Of a stretch of 37,006 bases of DNA, positions 24,058 to 32,420 are shown in pieces. Below the pieces are notes generated by a model that saw only the letters and a list, made by a program, of their open reading frames with translations, was not told where the DNA came from and ran no database searches. The stretch is from Thermoanaerobaculia bacterium (GTDB taxonomy: Bacteria; Acidobacteriota; Thermoanaerobaculia; Multivoradales; JAHEKO01): NCBI GenBank assembly GCA_945787575.1, contig CALZKB010000042.1, positions 1 through 37,006 of the forward strand, given 5' to 3'. The translations under genes and the position numbers were made by a program. The first letter of the stretch is position 1. Each line of letters begins with the position of its first letter.

Positions 24058-24087
24058 TTGACGCTTTCGCAATCGTGGCTGTAGACT
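24058..24087 (+). promoter_or_regulatory. Leaderless-type promoter of pilB
   Basis: TTGACG (24058-24063), an 18-base spacer, TAGACT (24082-24087), then eight bases to the ATG at 24096. Transcription would start at or within a few bases of the ATG. No Shine-Dalgarno sequence is present. It is the best defined leaderless promoter in the window. Confidence 0.6.
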
Positions 24088-24095
24088 CCCGCCCT

Positions 24096-25853
24096 ATGAC
24101 TATCACTCCGACAGCCGGGGAAAAGGGAGCCCATCGACTGGGCGATCTGCTGGTCGACGCAGGCAAGATCACCGCCGAACAGCTTCAGATGGCGCTAGAG
24201 GCTCAACGCGAGGAGGGGGGGCGGCTGGGAACGCACCTCGTGCGCATCGACTACATGTCGGACCCGGAGCTTGTCGAGTTCCTCGCCGATCGCTACGGAG
24301 TGCCGGCGGTCGACCTCACCGACCTCGAGATCGACGAGGCGGTTATCCAGCTCGTGCCGGCGGACGTGGCGCGCAAGTACACGGTCCTGCCGGTTGCCAA
24401 GACCGGCGCCAAGCTCACGATCGCCATGGCCGACCCGACCAACGTGTTCGCCATGGACGACATCAAGTTCATGACCGGCTACACGGTCGAGCCGGTCGTC
24501 GCCTCCGACACCGCGCTGCGCGAGGCGATCGACGACTACCACGGATCGACCCACGCCATCGAGCTGCGCAAGGTGATGGAGGACATCGCCGAGGCGGACG
24601 AGGCGGATCTCGAGGTCCTGGACGAAGAGGAGGACATCAACCTCCAGGAGCTCGAACAGCAGTCCGAGGAAGCTCCGGTCGTGCGCCTCGTCAACATCAT
24701 CCTGACCGACGCCATCAAGCGCAACGCTTCGGACATTCACATCGAGACCTACGAGAGGCAGTACCGCGTCCGTTACCGCATCGACGGCGTCCTTTACGAG
24801 ATGATGCGCCCGCCGATGAAGCTGAAGGAGGCGATCGCGAGTCGCCTCAAGATCATGGCTAAGCTCGATATCGCCGAAAAGCGGCTCCCCCAGGACGGCC
24901 GGATCAAGATCAAGACCCGTGGTGCGGGCAAGGTGAGGGATCTCGACTTCCGCGTGTCGAGCCTGCCGACGATCTTCGGCGAAAAGATCGTCATGCGCCT
25001 GCTCGACAAAGAGAAGCTCATGCTCGACATGACGAAGCTCGGGTTCGAGGCCGACCCGCTGCGGCGATTCGAACAGGCGATCTTCCGTCCCTACGGCATG
25101 GTGCTCGTGACCGGGCCGACCGGCTCCGGCAAGACGAACACCCTCTATTCGGCGCTGTCGCGGATCAACTCGCCCGAGACCAATATCATGACGGCCGAGG
25201 ATCCGGTCGAGTTCAACCTCGAGGGGATCAACCAGGTCCAAATCAAGGAGCAGATCGGACTGAACTTCGCCGCCGCCATGCGCTCCTTCCTCCGCCAGGA
25301 CCCCAACATCATTCTCGTCGGTGAGATTCGCGACTTCGAGACCGCCGAAGTCGCGATCAAGGCGGCGATGACCGGCCATCTGGTGCTTTCGACCCTCCAC
25401 ACCAACGACGCACCCTCGTCGGTGAACCGGCTGATGAACATGGGAGTGGAGCCTTTCCTGGTGGCCAGTTCCGTCCACCTCGTCGTCGCCCAGCGACTCG
25501 TCCGCATGATCTGCTCGAGCTGCAAGGAGGCGGTCAAGGTACCTCCCCAGAGTCTCGTCAACCTCGGCTTCTCGACCGAGGAATCGCACACCTTGCAGCT
25601 GTTCAAGGGCAGAGGCTGCGAGCGCTGCTCCGGGACCGGTTACAAGGGTCGCCTCGGCCTGTTCGAGGTGATGGAGGTCGATGACGAGATCCGAGACATG
25701 GTGCTTTCCGGTGCCAGCGCCTACGAGCTGCGTGAGAAGGCTCTGGTCAACGAGATGATCTCGCTGCGGCAGAGCGGCTTGCAGAAGATCCGCGACGGGG
25801 TCACGACCATCGAAGAGGTCGTCCGCGAGACCGTCACCGACGTCGCGATCTGA
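24096..25853 (+). CDS. pilB: Type IV pilus assembly ATPase PilB (GspE family)
   Basis: A 585-residue secretion ATPase. The N-terminal MshEN-type domain (about 10-160) starts with RLGDLLVDAGKITAEQL. The motor part has Walker A GPTGSGKT (about 339-346), the Asp box with PNIILVGEIRDFETAEVA, and the His box TGHLVLSTLHTNDAPSSV. A zinc site is formed by two CxxC pairs, CSSC and CERC, before GYKGRLGLFEVM. It powers pilin polymerisation. Upstream, the GTG at 24075 is in frame but lies before the -10 box, so the ATG is preferred. PilT, PilC and pilin genes are not in the window, and the gene stands alone between LPS and cofactor genes. Confidence 0.93.
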   Translation: MTITPTAGEKGAHRLGDLLVDAGKITAEQLQMALEAQREEGGRLGTHLVRIDYMSDPELVEFLADRYGVPAVDLTDLEIDEAVIQLVPADVARKYTVLPVAKTGAKLTIAMADPTNVFAMDDIKFMTGYTVEPVVASDTALREAIDDYHGSTHAIELRKVMEDIAEADEADLEVLDEEEDINLQELEQQSEEAPVVRLVNIILTDAIKRNASDIHIETYERQYRVRYRIDGVLYEMMRPPMKLKEAIASRLKIMAKLDIAEKRLPQDGRIKIKTRGAGKVRDLDFRVSSLPTIFGEKIVMRLLDKEKLMLDMTKLGFEADPLRRFEQAIFRPYGMVLVTGPTGSGKTNTLYSALSRINSPETNIMTAEDPVEFNLEGINQVQIKEQIGLNFAAAMRSFLRQDPNIILVGEIRDFETAEVAIKAAMTGHLVLSTLHTNDAPSSVNRLMNMGVEPFLVASSVHLVVAQRLVRMICSSCKEAVKVPPQSLVNLGFSTEESHTLQLFKGRGCERCSGTGYKGRLGLFEVMEVDDEIRDMVLSGASAYELREKALVNEMISLRQSGLQKIRDGVTTIEEVVRETVTDVAI

Positions 25854-25854
25854 A

Positions 25855-25869
25855 CGGGCGCTACGCCCG
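25855..25869. terminator. GC hairpin between convergent genes
   Basis: CGGGCG-CTA-CGCCCG is a perfect six-bp stem directly after the pilB stop. Its loop CTA is the stop codon (TAG) of the convergent adenosyltransferase gene. No T-run is present. It may act in both directions. Confidence 0.4.
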
Positions 25870-26424
25870 GCTATCCCACAAGACGTCTTCGACGCCTCGG
25901 CGGTAGTTCTCCGCGCGCGCCATCACGAAGAGCAGGTCGGACAGCCGGTTGAGATAGGCAATCGCGTGCTCGCCGACCGCTTCTTCCCTGGCCAGAGCCA
26001 CGATCCGTCGCTCGGCGCGGCGACAGACCGTGCGCGCCAGATGCAGAGCCGCGGCCCCCGTTGAGCCGCCCGGGAGGATGAAGTTCTCGAGCGGTGGGAG
26101 CGCCGCACTCAGGGCGTCGATCCAAGCTTCGAGCCGTTCGATGTGGCGCTTCTCGATCCGCGGCACCGGCATCCGCTGCTTGTCCTCCTCGAGAATGCAC
26201 AGGTCCGATCCGAGGTGGAACAGGTCGTTCTGGATCTGCGCGAGCGGTTCGCTCGACGACTCTCCAATCTCGCCCGCGAGTGCCGTCCCGATCGCAGAGT
26301 TGAGCTCGTCGACCGTGCCGTAGGCCTCGATTCGCCGAGCATCCTTGGGCAGGCGCTGGCCGCCTCCGAGCGCAGTGGAGCCGTCGTCTCCGGTTCGGGT
26401 GTAGACCTTGGTGATGCGGGGCAT
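25861..26424 (-). CDS. PduO-type cob(I)alamin adenosyltransferase
   Basis: A 187-residue helical trimer-forming enzyme that moves the adenosyl group of ATP to cob(I)alamin, making coenzyme B12. The N-terminal [22 protein letters not shown] is the ATP-binding signature, with [16 protein letters not shown] close behind. [16 protein letters not shown] (about 130-145) and [14 protein letters not shown] (about 158-171) complete the family pattern. The leader from the likely -10 box (minus-strand TAGACT, 26458-26453) is only about 20-28 bases, too short for a cobalamin riboswitch. No B12 biosynthesis gene is near; it may serve a mutase elsewhere. Confidence 0.92.
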   Translation of the reverse strand: MPRITKVYTRTGDDGSTALGGGQRLPKDARRIEAYGTVDELNSAIGTALAGEIGESSSEPLAQIQNDLFHLGSDLCILEEDKQRMPVPRIEKRHIERLEAWIDALSAALPPLENFILPGGSTGAAALHLARTVCRRAERRIVALAREEAVGEHAIAYLNRLSDLLFVMARAENYRRGVEDVLWDSRA

Positions 26425-26440
26425 ACGGGGCTGCGGTCGC

Positions 26441-26462
26441 GAGTAGACTCGCAGTCTAACTC
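26441..26462. promoter_or_regulatory. Near-palindromic divergent promoter region (adenosyltransferase / pabB)
   Basis: GAGTAGACT, three bases, then AGTCTAACTC form a nearly perfect inverted repeat (one extra T). Each arm gives a TAGACT -10 box on its own strand: plus at 26444-26449, 13 bases before the pabB ATG; minus at 26458-26453, 28 bases before the adenosyltransferase ATG. No clear -35 boxes. It could also be an operator. Confidence 0.4.
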
Positions 26463-28232
26463 ATGGTCGGAGCCTCGAATCCCCAAGTCCGCGCCCTCGT
26501 CCATGACGCCGGAACGGGCGCATGGCTCGTATTCGGAAAGGTGCGCGAGATCCGGGCGGTCGAGTCGGCCGGCGAGGTCCGGGAGAGGTTGCGCGACGCC
26601 GAGGCGGAGGCGGAGCGCGGGAGGTGGACGGTCGCCTTCGTCACCTACGAAGCGGCCTCCGGCCTCGATTCGAAACTCGTGACCCGCTCGACGCCCCCGA
26701 CGAACATGCCGGTCGCCTGGTTTGCGACCTGCGAGCCGCCGCGGCGGATGGCGACCTCCCAGTTGGCGAGCGCCGGCGAGCTCTCGATGGGACCGTTGCG
26801 TCCAAGTCTCGACTCGAGAGCACACGCCGACGGTGTTCGCACGATCCACCAGGCGATCGCGCGGGGCGACACCTATCAGGTCAACTTCACGCACGCGATC
26901 GAGGCCCCTTTCAGCGGCAGTGCGTGGGGTCTGTTTCGGAGACTCTGGAGCAATCAGCAGGCTGCCTACGCCGCCTGGATCGACACCGGTCGTCACGTCC
27001 TGTGCTCCGCCTCTCCCGAGCTCTTCTTCGAGCTCGACGGAGTGAACATCGTCAGCCGCCCGATGAAGGGGACCGCCCCGCGCGGGCGCACGACACAGGA
27101 AGATCGAGAGCTCGCCGACGAGCTTGCGGCCTCACCCAAGAACCGCTCCGAGAACGTGATGATCGTCGACATGATCCGCAATGACCTCGGACGCATCGCT
27201 GAGCCGGGATCGGTGCAGGTCTCGAGCCTTCTCGACGTCGAGCGCTACCCTTCGGTCTTTCAACTGACTTCGACCGTCGAGGCTCGCACCTCGGCATCGG
27301 TCGAAGAGATCTTCGCTGCGCTCTTTCCCTGCGCGTCGATCACCGGGGCACCGAAAAGAAGAACCATGGAGATCATTGCCGAGCTCGAGAGCCGGCCCCG
27401 GGGCGTCTACACCGGTGCCATCGGCTGGATCGCTCCCGAGCGCCGTGCTCGGTTCAGCGTCGCGATTCGGACTGCCGTCGTCGACCGGGCCACGTCGACA
27501 CTGACCTACGGGACGGGCGGTGGCATCGTCTGGGAGTCGGAGCCCGAAGCCGAGTATCAGGAGTGCAGCGACAAGACCCTCGTCCTGTCCCGGACCCCGC
27601 CGACCTTCTCCTTGCTCGAGACCATCCTGTGGACTCCCGGCCGCGGCTATCGACTGCTGGAGCGCCACCTCGATCGCCTTGCCGACTCCGCCGACTTCTT
27701 CGACATCCCTCTGGATCGTGCGGTCCCCGAGGCGCAGCTCGAGGAGGCGAGTCGAGCGTGGGGCGCACCGCGTCGCGTTCGCCTCACCGTCGCTCAGGAC
27801 GGCACGGTCGAGATCCACTCGTCTCCCTTCCAACCGAGGCCCGTCCCGTGGCGCGTCGCCCTCGCGAAAACGTCGGTCGACCGTACCGACGTTCGCCTTT
27901 ACCACAAAACGACCCAGCGCGAGATCTACGAGCGAGCCGCGGCCGAATGCCCCGGCGTCGATGACGTCGTGCTCTGGAATCAGGACGGAGAGCTCACCGA
28001 GACGACGGTCGGCAACCTCGTCCTCGAGCTCGACGACGGGCTGTGGACCCCGCCAGTCTCGAGCGGCCTGCTGGCGGGAACCGAGCGGGCGGTCCTGCTG
28101 CAGTCGGGTCGTGCGAAGGAGCGGGTGTTGCCCGTCTCATCGCTCACCGAATGTCGGAACCTCTGGGTCGCGAACTCCGTGCATGGCCTGGTCGCCGCCC
28201 AATTGGCAACCAGTCCCCGACTCGGACCTTGA
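26463..28232 (+). CDS. PabB-PabC fusion: aminodeoxychorismate synthase component I / 4-amino-4-deoxychorismate lyase
   Basis: A 589-residue two-domain enzyme of p-aminobenzoate (folate) synthesis. Residues about 1-378 are the chorismate-binding domain. PMKGT (200-204) has Lys202, typical of aminodeoxychorismate synthase rather than anthranilate synthase. SENVMIVDMIRNDLGR, SITGAPK (292-298) and IRTAVVD follow. Residues about 380-589 are a class IV PLP fold. YHKTTQRE has the PLP lysine Lys482, and ELTETTVGNLVLELD plus SGLLAGTERAVLL match PabC. The fused lyase should convert the product directly to PABA plus pyruvate. The glutamine amidotransferase PabA is not in the window. No Shine-Dalgarno sequence precedes the ATG. 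Confidence 0.92.
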   Translation: MVGASNPQVRALVHDAGTGAWLVFGKVREIRAVESAGEVRERLRDAEAEAERGRWTVAFVTYEAASGLDSKLVTRSTPPTNMPVAWFATCEPPRRMATSQLASAGELSMGPLRPSLDSRAHADGVRTIHQAIARGDTYQVNFTHAIEAPFSGSAWGLFRRLWSNQQAAYAAWIDTGRHVLCSASPELFFELDGVNIVSRPMKGTAPRGRTTQEDRELADELAASPKNRSENVMIVDMIRNDLGRIAEPGSVQVSSLLDVERYPSVFQLTSTVEARTSASVEEIFAALFPCASITGAPKRRTMEIIAELESRPRGVYTGAIGWIAPERRARFSVAIRTAVVDRATSTLTYGTGGGIVWESEPEAEYQECSDKTLVLSRTPPTFSLLETILWTPGRGYRLLERHLDRLADSADFFDIPLDRAVPEAQLEEASRAWGAPRRVRLTVAQDGTVEIHSSPFQPRPVPWRVALAKTSVDRTDVRLYHKTTQREIYERAAAECPGVDDVVLWNQDGELTETTVGNLVLELDDGLWTPPVSSGLLAGTERAVLLQSGRAKERVLPVSSLTECRNLWVANSVHGLVAAQLATSPRLGP

Positions 28233-28280
28233 AACAGAGGGCGACGACCGCGCGTAGTTCCCTTCAAGGAGGGTCGGCCC

Positions 28281-28556
28281 ATGTTCGAGTTCGTCAGCCT
28301 GTTGTCTCTCGTCGTCCTCGGAGCGATCGCTCTCGGCGTACTGGCGGTTCTCGCCTTCGCCCTCAAGTTCACCTTCAAGCTGCTGGTGCTTCCGTTCGCG
28401 GTGCTGCTGGTCGTTTTCAAGGTGCTCTTCTTCGCCGCAGTCGCCGTGCTCTGTGCCGTCTTCCTGCCGCTGGCGGCGGTTCTTGCCCTGGTCGCGCTCC
28501 CTCTGCTCTGCCTGGCCGCGCTCGTCGGCCTGGGCGTCAAGCTCGCGGTCGCTTGA
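28281..28556 (+). CDS. Small very hydrophobic membrane protein, unknown function
   Basis: A 91-residue protein made almost only of Leu, Val, Ala and Phe, with three or so membrane helices and a few lysines (KFTFKLL, FKVLFF, VKLAVA). It has an exceptionally good ribosome site (AAGGAGGG, seven bases before the ATG), which argues that it is real. It is 48 bases downstream of the pabBC fusion and could be co-transcribed. I do not recognise a family. Similar tiny hydrophobic proteins occur next to phage-shock and stress genes, but nothing here supports that. Confidence 0.6.
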   Translation: MFEFVSLLSLVVLGAIALGVLAVLAFALKFTFKLLVLPFAVLLVVFKVLFFAAVAVLCAVFLPLAAVLALVALPLLCLAALVGLGVKLAVA

Positions 28557-28581
28557 CGGCGAGGATCCTCACTCCTCGCCG
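28557..28581. terminator. Nine-bp GC hairpin between convergent genes
   Basis: CGGCGAGGA, loop TCCTCAC, TCCTCGCCG is a perfect stem beginning right after the stop of the small membrane protein gene. The loop holds the TGA stop (minus strand) of the M16 gene. There is no T-run on either side. Confidence 0.4.
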
Positions 28582-30779
28582 GCTTCGAAGAGCGCCGGGG
28601 CGACTTCGGAGTTCAGAGTCGCCTTGCTGACGGTGCTTTCGAGGTAAGGCTCGCCGTCGAACGTCGCATCGATCCGGAACGGCAGAATCATCCCGTCCGA
28701 ATCCCGGAAGTCCGAGTAAACCTGCAGAACCTCTCCCGGCGATCCCGTGAAATCGCTGCCGCGGAAGGCGAGCTCGACGACGCGACTGGTCTCCGAATCG
28801 AGCGCGACTTGGAAACGCTCACCGGCCACGTCGATCTCCACGTAGTCGACCTCAGCGCCGCGACTCTTACCCGAACCGGCGGCTACCGCATCGACGCGGC
28901 CCTCGACGAACGAGCGCAACAGAACAGGCAGGGTCCTCGGTAGGCCGGCCGCGACGTTGCGCCGTTGCGCGCCCTCCAACGGTCGACGCCCCTGCGGCGT
29001 CTCGACGAACGCGACCTCCGGCGAGAAGACGGTCGTCATTGCGCCGAACGGCAGGATGACCACTTGCCGCATTCGATCGGGATAGAGCACCCACTGGTCA
29101 ATCTCGGCTTCGAGATCACCCTGCGGTGTAGACGCTCTCGCCGAGGCGTGCTGACGGATGTTGTCGAACCGGGCGAAGACCGTCTCGCCTCCGTGGGCGG
29201 CGACGGCCGCCGCCATCAGCTCGGCGCCGCGGGTCCGCGTCGCGATCGCCGCCTCCACCGCCTCTTCGTCGAGGGGCGGAATCGTCGCGTCTACTTCGGT
29301 GAGCTCACCGAACTCCGCGAGCGACCGATCGCGGCCTTCGTCCGGTCCCACGACGAAGATCGTGAACGCGCCAGGATCGATGTACTTGCTGCCGATCTGT
29401 GCCACCTGCTCGGTGGTCACGCTCTCGATGCCCGGGACGTAGTGGGAGAGCCGATCGAGTGGATAGCCATGGTATTCGTAGGTGAGCTGCTGTCCGAGGA
29501 TCTCGGCGGCCGAGTCCGAGGCAAACACGAAGGAGCTGAGGATGTTCCGCTTGGCACGCTCGACCTCCTCCTCGGTGGGCGGTTCTTCGCTGACGATCTT
29601 GCGCGCTTCCGTCAACAGCGACTCGATCGCCGCGCCGGTCGTTTCGGTCTTGGTGCTCGTGTAGAGCTGAAAGAGACCGTCGCGGTCCCAGCGGCTCCCG
29701 AGCGAACCTCGAACCGCGTACGCCAAGCCCTGCTCCGATCGAACGCGCGAAAGCAGTCGCGACGTAAACCCCCCCGAGAGCACCTCGTTGAACACCTCGA
29801 TGGCGTAGAAGTCCGGATTGTCCTTCCGTACGCCGAGGTGTCCGATGAGGATGCTCGACTGCGTCACGTCGTTCTTCTCGACGTAGAAGACCCCGGGCTT
29901 CGGCTCGGTGTCGTAGCCGCCCTCGAACGGCTCCGTCGGCGTCTCCCCTTGCCACTCTCCAAAGGAGTCCCGCACGAGCTCGACCATCGAATCCGTCTCG
30001 AAGTCGCCGACGATGCCGAGGATCATGTTGGCCGGATGGAAGTAGCGGCGATGAAAAGCGATCAGATCAGCGCGGGTCAAGGCGGCGACGCCGGTGAAGG
30101 TCTCCTGCCGGGCGTAGGGGGAGTCCGCTCCGAGCACGACTTCGACGAACTCCCGCCGCAGGATCGCGTCGGCGTTGTCGTTCTGACGCGCGATCGCGTC
30201 GTTGAGCCTGTTCTTGGCGACCGCGATCTCCTCTTCGTCGAACAGGGGGTTGCGAAGGATGTCGACGAGCAGCTCGAGAACCTCGGGAAAGTCCTCGACG
30301 AGAGAGCTCGCTGCCGCGCTGCCGGAGTCGACTCCGATCCCGGTTTCGATGCTCGCGGCCCGGTTCTCGAGCAACCGATCGATCTCGGGACCGGTCATCG
30401 ACATCGTGCCACCGGTGCGGAGAACGGCGCCGACGAGTCCGGCGACACCGACTTTCTCGGCCGCCTCCAATCGAGCGCCGGTTCGGATCCGCACGAATGC
30501 ATCGATCAAGGGAAGCTCGTGATCCTCGACGAGAATCAACACCATGCCGTTGGCGAGCTCCACCCGGGTCGGCTCGGGGACCTCGAATTCCGGGAGCGGC
30601 GGGTAGACCAGGCTGTCGGCCCTTTTCGCCACCCTCTCGGCGGGTCTCTCTTCGAGCACCTCGTCCGGCGTTGCGGGCGGCATGACGCCGCCACAGCCGA
30701 GCACCCAGGCCAGGGCGAAGCTCAGCGCAGCGAGACTTGCTGCCGGCCTCTTCCAAACTCGCTTCCTCATCGCGGTCAT
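28569..30779 (-). CDS. M16 peptidase-like lipoprotein, inactive partner
   Basis: About 736 residues. The N-terminal signal ends in a lipobox (AWVLGC), so it is probably a lipoprotein. Two M16 domains follow (about 60-270 and 275-510), with FHPANMILGIVGDFE and TSRLLSRVRSEQGLAYAVRG. The zinc motif HxxEH is lost: the equivalent helix reads GLVGAVLRTGG. It is therefore a non-catalytic subunit like those of two-chain M16 enzymes. A C-terminal domain (about 520-736) with beta-rich, LolA-like character (GGETVFARFDNIRQHA, YSDFRDSDGMILPFRI) is an extra module. Starts at 30788 (TTG), 30779 and 30770 (ATG) are all possible. It follows the active M16 gene by about ten bases. Confidence 0.82.
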   Translation of the reverse strand: MTAMRKRVWKRPAASLAALSFALAWVLGCGGVMPPATPDEVLEERPAERVAKRADSLVYPPLPEFEVPEPTRVELANGMVLILVEDHELPLIDAFVRIRTGARLEAAEKVGVAGLVGAVLRTGGTMSMTGPEIDRLLENRAASIETGIGVDSGSAAASSLVEDFPEVLELLVDILRNPLFDEEEIAVAKNRLNDAIARQNDNADAILRREFVEVVLGADSPYARQETFTGVAALTRADLIAFHRRYFHPANMILGIVGDFETDSMVELVRDSFGEWQGETPTEPFEGGYDTEPKPGVFYVEKNDVTQSSILIGHLGVRKDNPDFYAIEVFNEVLSGGFTSRLLSRVRSEQGLAYAVRGSLGSRWDRDGLFQLYTSTKTETTGAAIESLLTEARKIVSEEPPTEEEVERAKRNILSSFVFASDSAAEILGQQLTYEYHGYPLDRLSHYVPGIESVTTEQVAQIGSKYIDPGAFTIFVVGPDEGRDRSLAEFGELTEVDATIPPLDEEAVEAAIATRTRGAELMAAAVAAHGGETVFARFDNIRQHASARASTPQGDLEAEIDQWVLYPDRMRQVVILPFGAMTTVFSPEVAFVETPQGRRPLEGAQRRNVAAGLPRTLPVLLRSFVEGRVDAVAAGSGKSRGAEVDYVEIDVAGERFQVALDSETSRVVELAFRGSDFTGSPGEVLQVYSDFRDSDGMILPFRIDATFDGEPYLESTVSKATLNSEVAPALFEAGEE

Positions 30780-30789
30780 CGCCTCCAAC

Positions 30790-32319
30790 TCACTCGCCTC
30801 GGACTCCGGCGTCCTCGGTCACGATCATGCCGACCGTGCGGTTCTCCGCGCGCAGTGTCTGTCGTGTCACCCGCAGGATGTCTTCCTTCGTCACCGCTTC
30901 GATCCGGTCGATGTAGCGGAACAGCTCCCGCCAGTCGCCATAGAGCGTCTGAAAATCGACCAGATTGCTGGCCAGGCCGGAGTTGCTCCTCAGCGAGCGC
31001 AACAGTCCGGCCTTGGCACGCGCCTTGAACCGGTCTAGCTCCTCGTCCGTCACCTCTTCAGACTGGATCCGCTCGATCTCCTCGCGGATCGCTGCCCGAA
31101 CCTCCTCGTTGGAGCTGTTCGGACTGGGGAAGGCATATGCCAGCCATAGCGTCGGGTACTTGCTTCCGGGGAGTTGCGAGAACGAACCGGCATTGGCGGC
31201 GATCCTCTTTTCTCTCACCAGAGACCGGTACAGCCTGGAGGTGCGTCCTCTGGAGAGGATGTCGTCGATTGCATCCCACACCGGCTGATCGGGGTGAGTA
31301 TGGCCTGGGATGTGGTAGCCCTCGATATACAGCGGCTGTGAAGGATCGACCAGCGTGATCACTTTCTCCGCGAGCTGCTCGGGCTCAACGGTTCGCAGCG
31401 ACTCCGGCAATGGACCGGCCGGAACTCGACCGAAGTACTTCTCCAACAGAGGGATGAGGGTGTCGGGGTCGATGTCGCCGACGATCGCCGTCACCATGTT
31501 GGCCGGTACGTAGTACTTCTCATAGAACTTTCGGGCGTCGGTCATCGTGATCGACTGGAGGTCGCTCATGTAGCCGACGACCGGCTGCTTGTAAGGATGC
31601 GCCACGAAGGCGGTGGCTTGGAACTGTTCGAGGAGTCGCCCGATCGGCTGGCTGTCTGTGCGCTGCCGTCGCTCCTCCTGAATAACAGCACGCTCCTTGT
31701 AGTAGTCGCGAAACACTGGCTGCAGGAAGCGGTCCGACTCGAGATAGCAGAAGAGCTCGATCTTGTTCGCAGGCAAGGAGTAGATGTAGCCGGTGAAGTC
31801 GGTGTTGGTGAACGCGTTGATGCCGACGCCGCCCTCGCCGCTGAGGATCCGGTCGAACTCGCCCGGCACGACGAAAGCGGCAGCGGCCTCCTCCGCTTCC
31901 TCGAAAGCGGCGTGGAGCTTGTCCAATCGTTCGGGATCCGGAGCGAGCGACAGCCGTTCTGCCTGGTATTCCTCGTAAGCCGCCTCCATCGCGTCGAGCG
32001 CGAGCTTCTCCGTCTCGTAGTCCGTTGTGCCGAAGTTCGGCGTCCCTTTGAACGCCATGTGCTCGAACATGTGAGCGACTCCGGTGATCCCCGGAGTCTC
32101 CTGAGCCGATCCGACGTTGACCAACGTCTCGAAGGAGAAGACCGGGGCGACCGAGCGCTCCACGAGAATGAACGTCCAGCCGTTCTCGAGTCGGTGAAGC
32201 GTCGTGCGCTCCTCGAAGTCCGTCAGGTCCTGAGCTGTGAGCTGGCCCGTCGTTCCTGCAAGGAGAACCGCCAACCCGATCGCTGCCGACAGCGTTCCAC
32301 CACCGTGTCGAATCATCAA
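30790..32319 (-). CDS. Exported M16 zinc metallopeptidase, active subunit
   Basis: A 509-residue protein with a signal peptide (cleavage about residue 30, after LTAQ). The inverted zinc motif H83-MF-E86-H87 (GVAHMFEHMAFKGT) is intact. GGVGINAFTNTDFTGYIYSLP and YYVPANMVTAIVGDIDPD are family features. RTSRLYRSLVREKRIA lies in the second domain and carries the usual Arg for substrate ends. It works in the periplasm or at the surface as an oligopeptidase, probably as a dimer with the next gene's inactive partner. GAGGAG lies about nine bases before the ATG. A helical insert (about 110-160, Glu/Ala-rich) is longer than in mitochondrial-type relatives. Confidence 0.92.
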   Translation of the reverse strand: MMIRHGGGTLSAAIGLAVLLAGTTGQLTAQDLTDFEERTTLHRLENGWTFILVERSVAPVFSFETLVNVGSAQETPGITGVAHMFEHMAFKGTPNFGTTDYETEKLALDAMEAAYEEYQAERLSLAPDPERLDKLHAAFEEAEEAAAAFVVPGEFDRILSGEGGVGINAFTNTDFTGYIYSLPANKIELFCYLESDRFLQPVFRDYYKERAVIQEERRQRTDSQPIGRLLEQFQATAFVAHPYKQPVVGYMSDLQSITMTDARKFYEKYYVPANMVTAIVGDIDPDTLIPLLEKYFGRVPAGPLPESLRTVEPEQLAEKVITLVDPSQPLYIEGYHIPGHTHPDQPVWDAIDDILSRGRTSRLYRSLVREKRIAANAGSFSQLPGSKYPTLWLAYAFPSPNSSNEEVRAAIREEIERIQSEEVTDEELDRFKARAKAGLLRSLRSNSGLASNLVDFQTLYGDWRELFRYIDRIEAVTKEDILRVTRQTLRAENRTVGMIVTEDAGVRGE

Positions 32320-32370
32320 GAATCTCCTCGTCTCGGGCTGGGAAGGCCGGGCGAATGCCCGACAAGCCGA

Positions 32371-32376
32371 AGCATA
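32371..32376 (-). promoter_or_regulatory. Possible extended -10 of the M16 operon
   Basis: The minus strand reads TGC-TATGCT (TGn-TATAAT-like), about 50 bases before the ATG at 32319, and starts just past the T-run of the terminator at 32391-32420. The -35 region is poor. Confidence 0.3.
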
Positions 32377-32390
32377 GCATCGCTCCCTGC

Positions 32391-32420
32391 TACAAAAAGA
32401 AGCCGCGCTCGAGAGCGCGG
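32391..32420 (-). terminator. Intrinsic terminator after the C25 protease gene
   Basis: On the minus strand CCGCGCT, loop CTCG, AGCGCGG is followed by CTTCTTTTTG. This perfect seven-bp GC stem plus T-run is a standard rho-independent terminator. It separates the C25 gene from the M16 operon. Confidence 0.75.

Noticed and set aside
24195-25589. 464-codon open frame antisense to pilB
   Set aside because: Its His/Val/Asp-rich composition is the usual mirror of a GC-rich gene, and it has no motifs. PilB on the other strand is unmistakable.
26425-26462. Cobalamin riboswitch upstream of the adenosyltransferase
   Set aside because: Only 38 bases separate the divergent start codons, far too few for the roughly 200-base riboswitch, and no B12-box is seen.
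28965-31028. 687-codon plus-strand open frame opposite the M16 genes
   Set aside because: Antisense shadow without signal, motifs or ribosome site, spanning two real genes.
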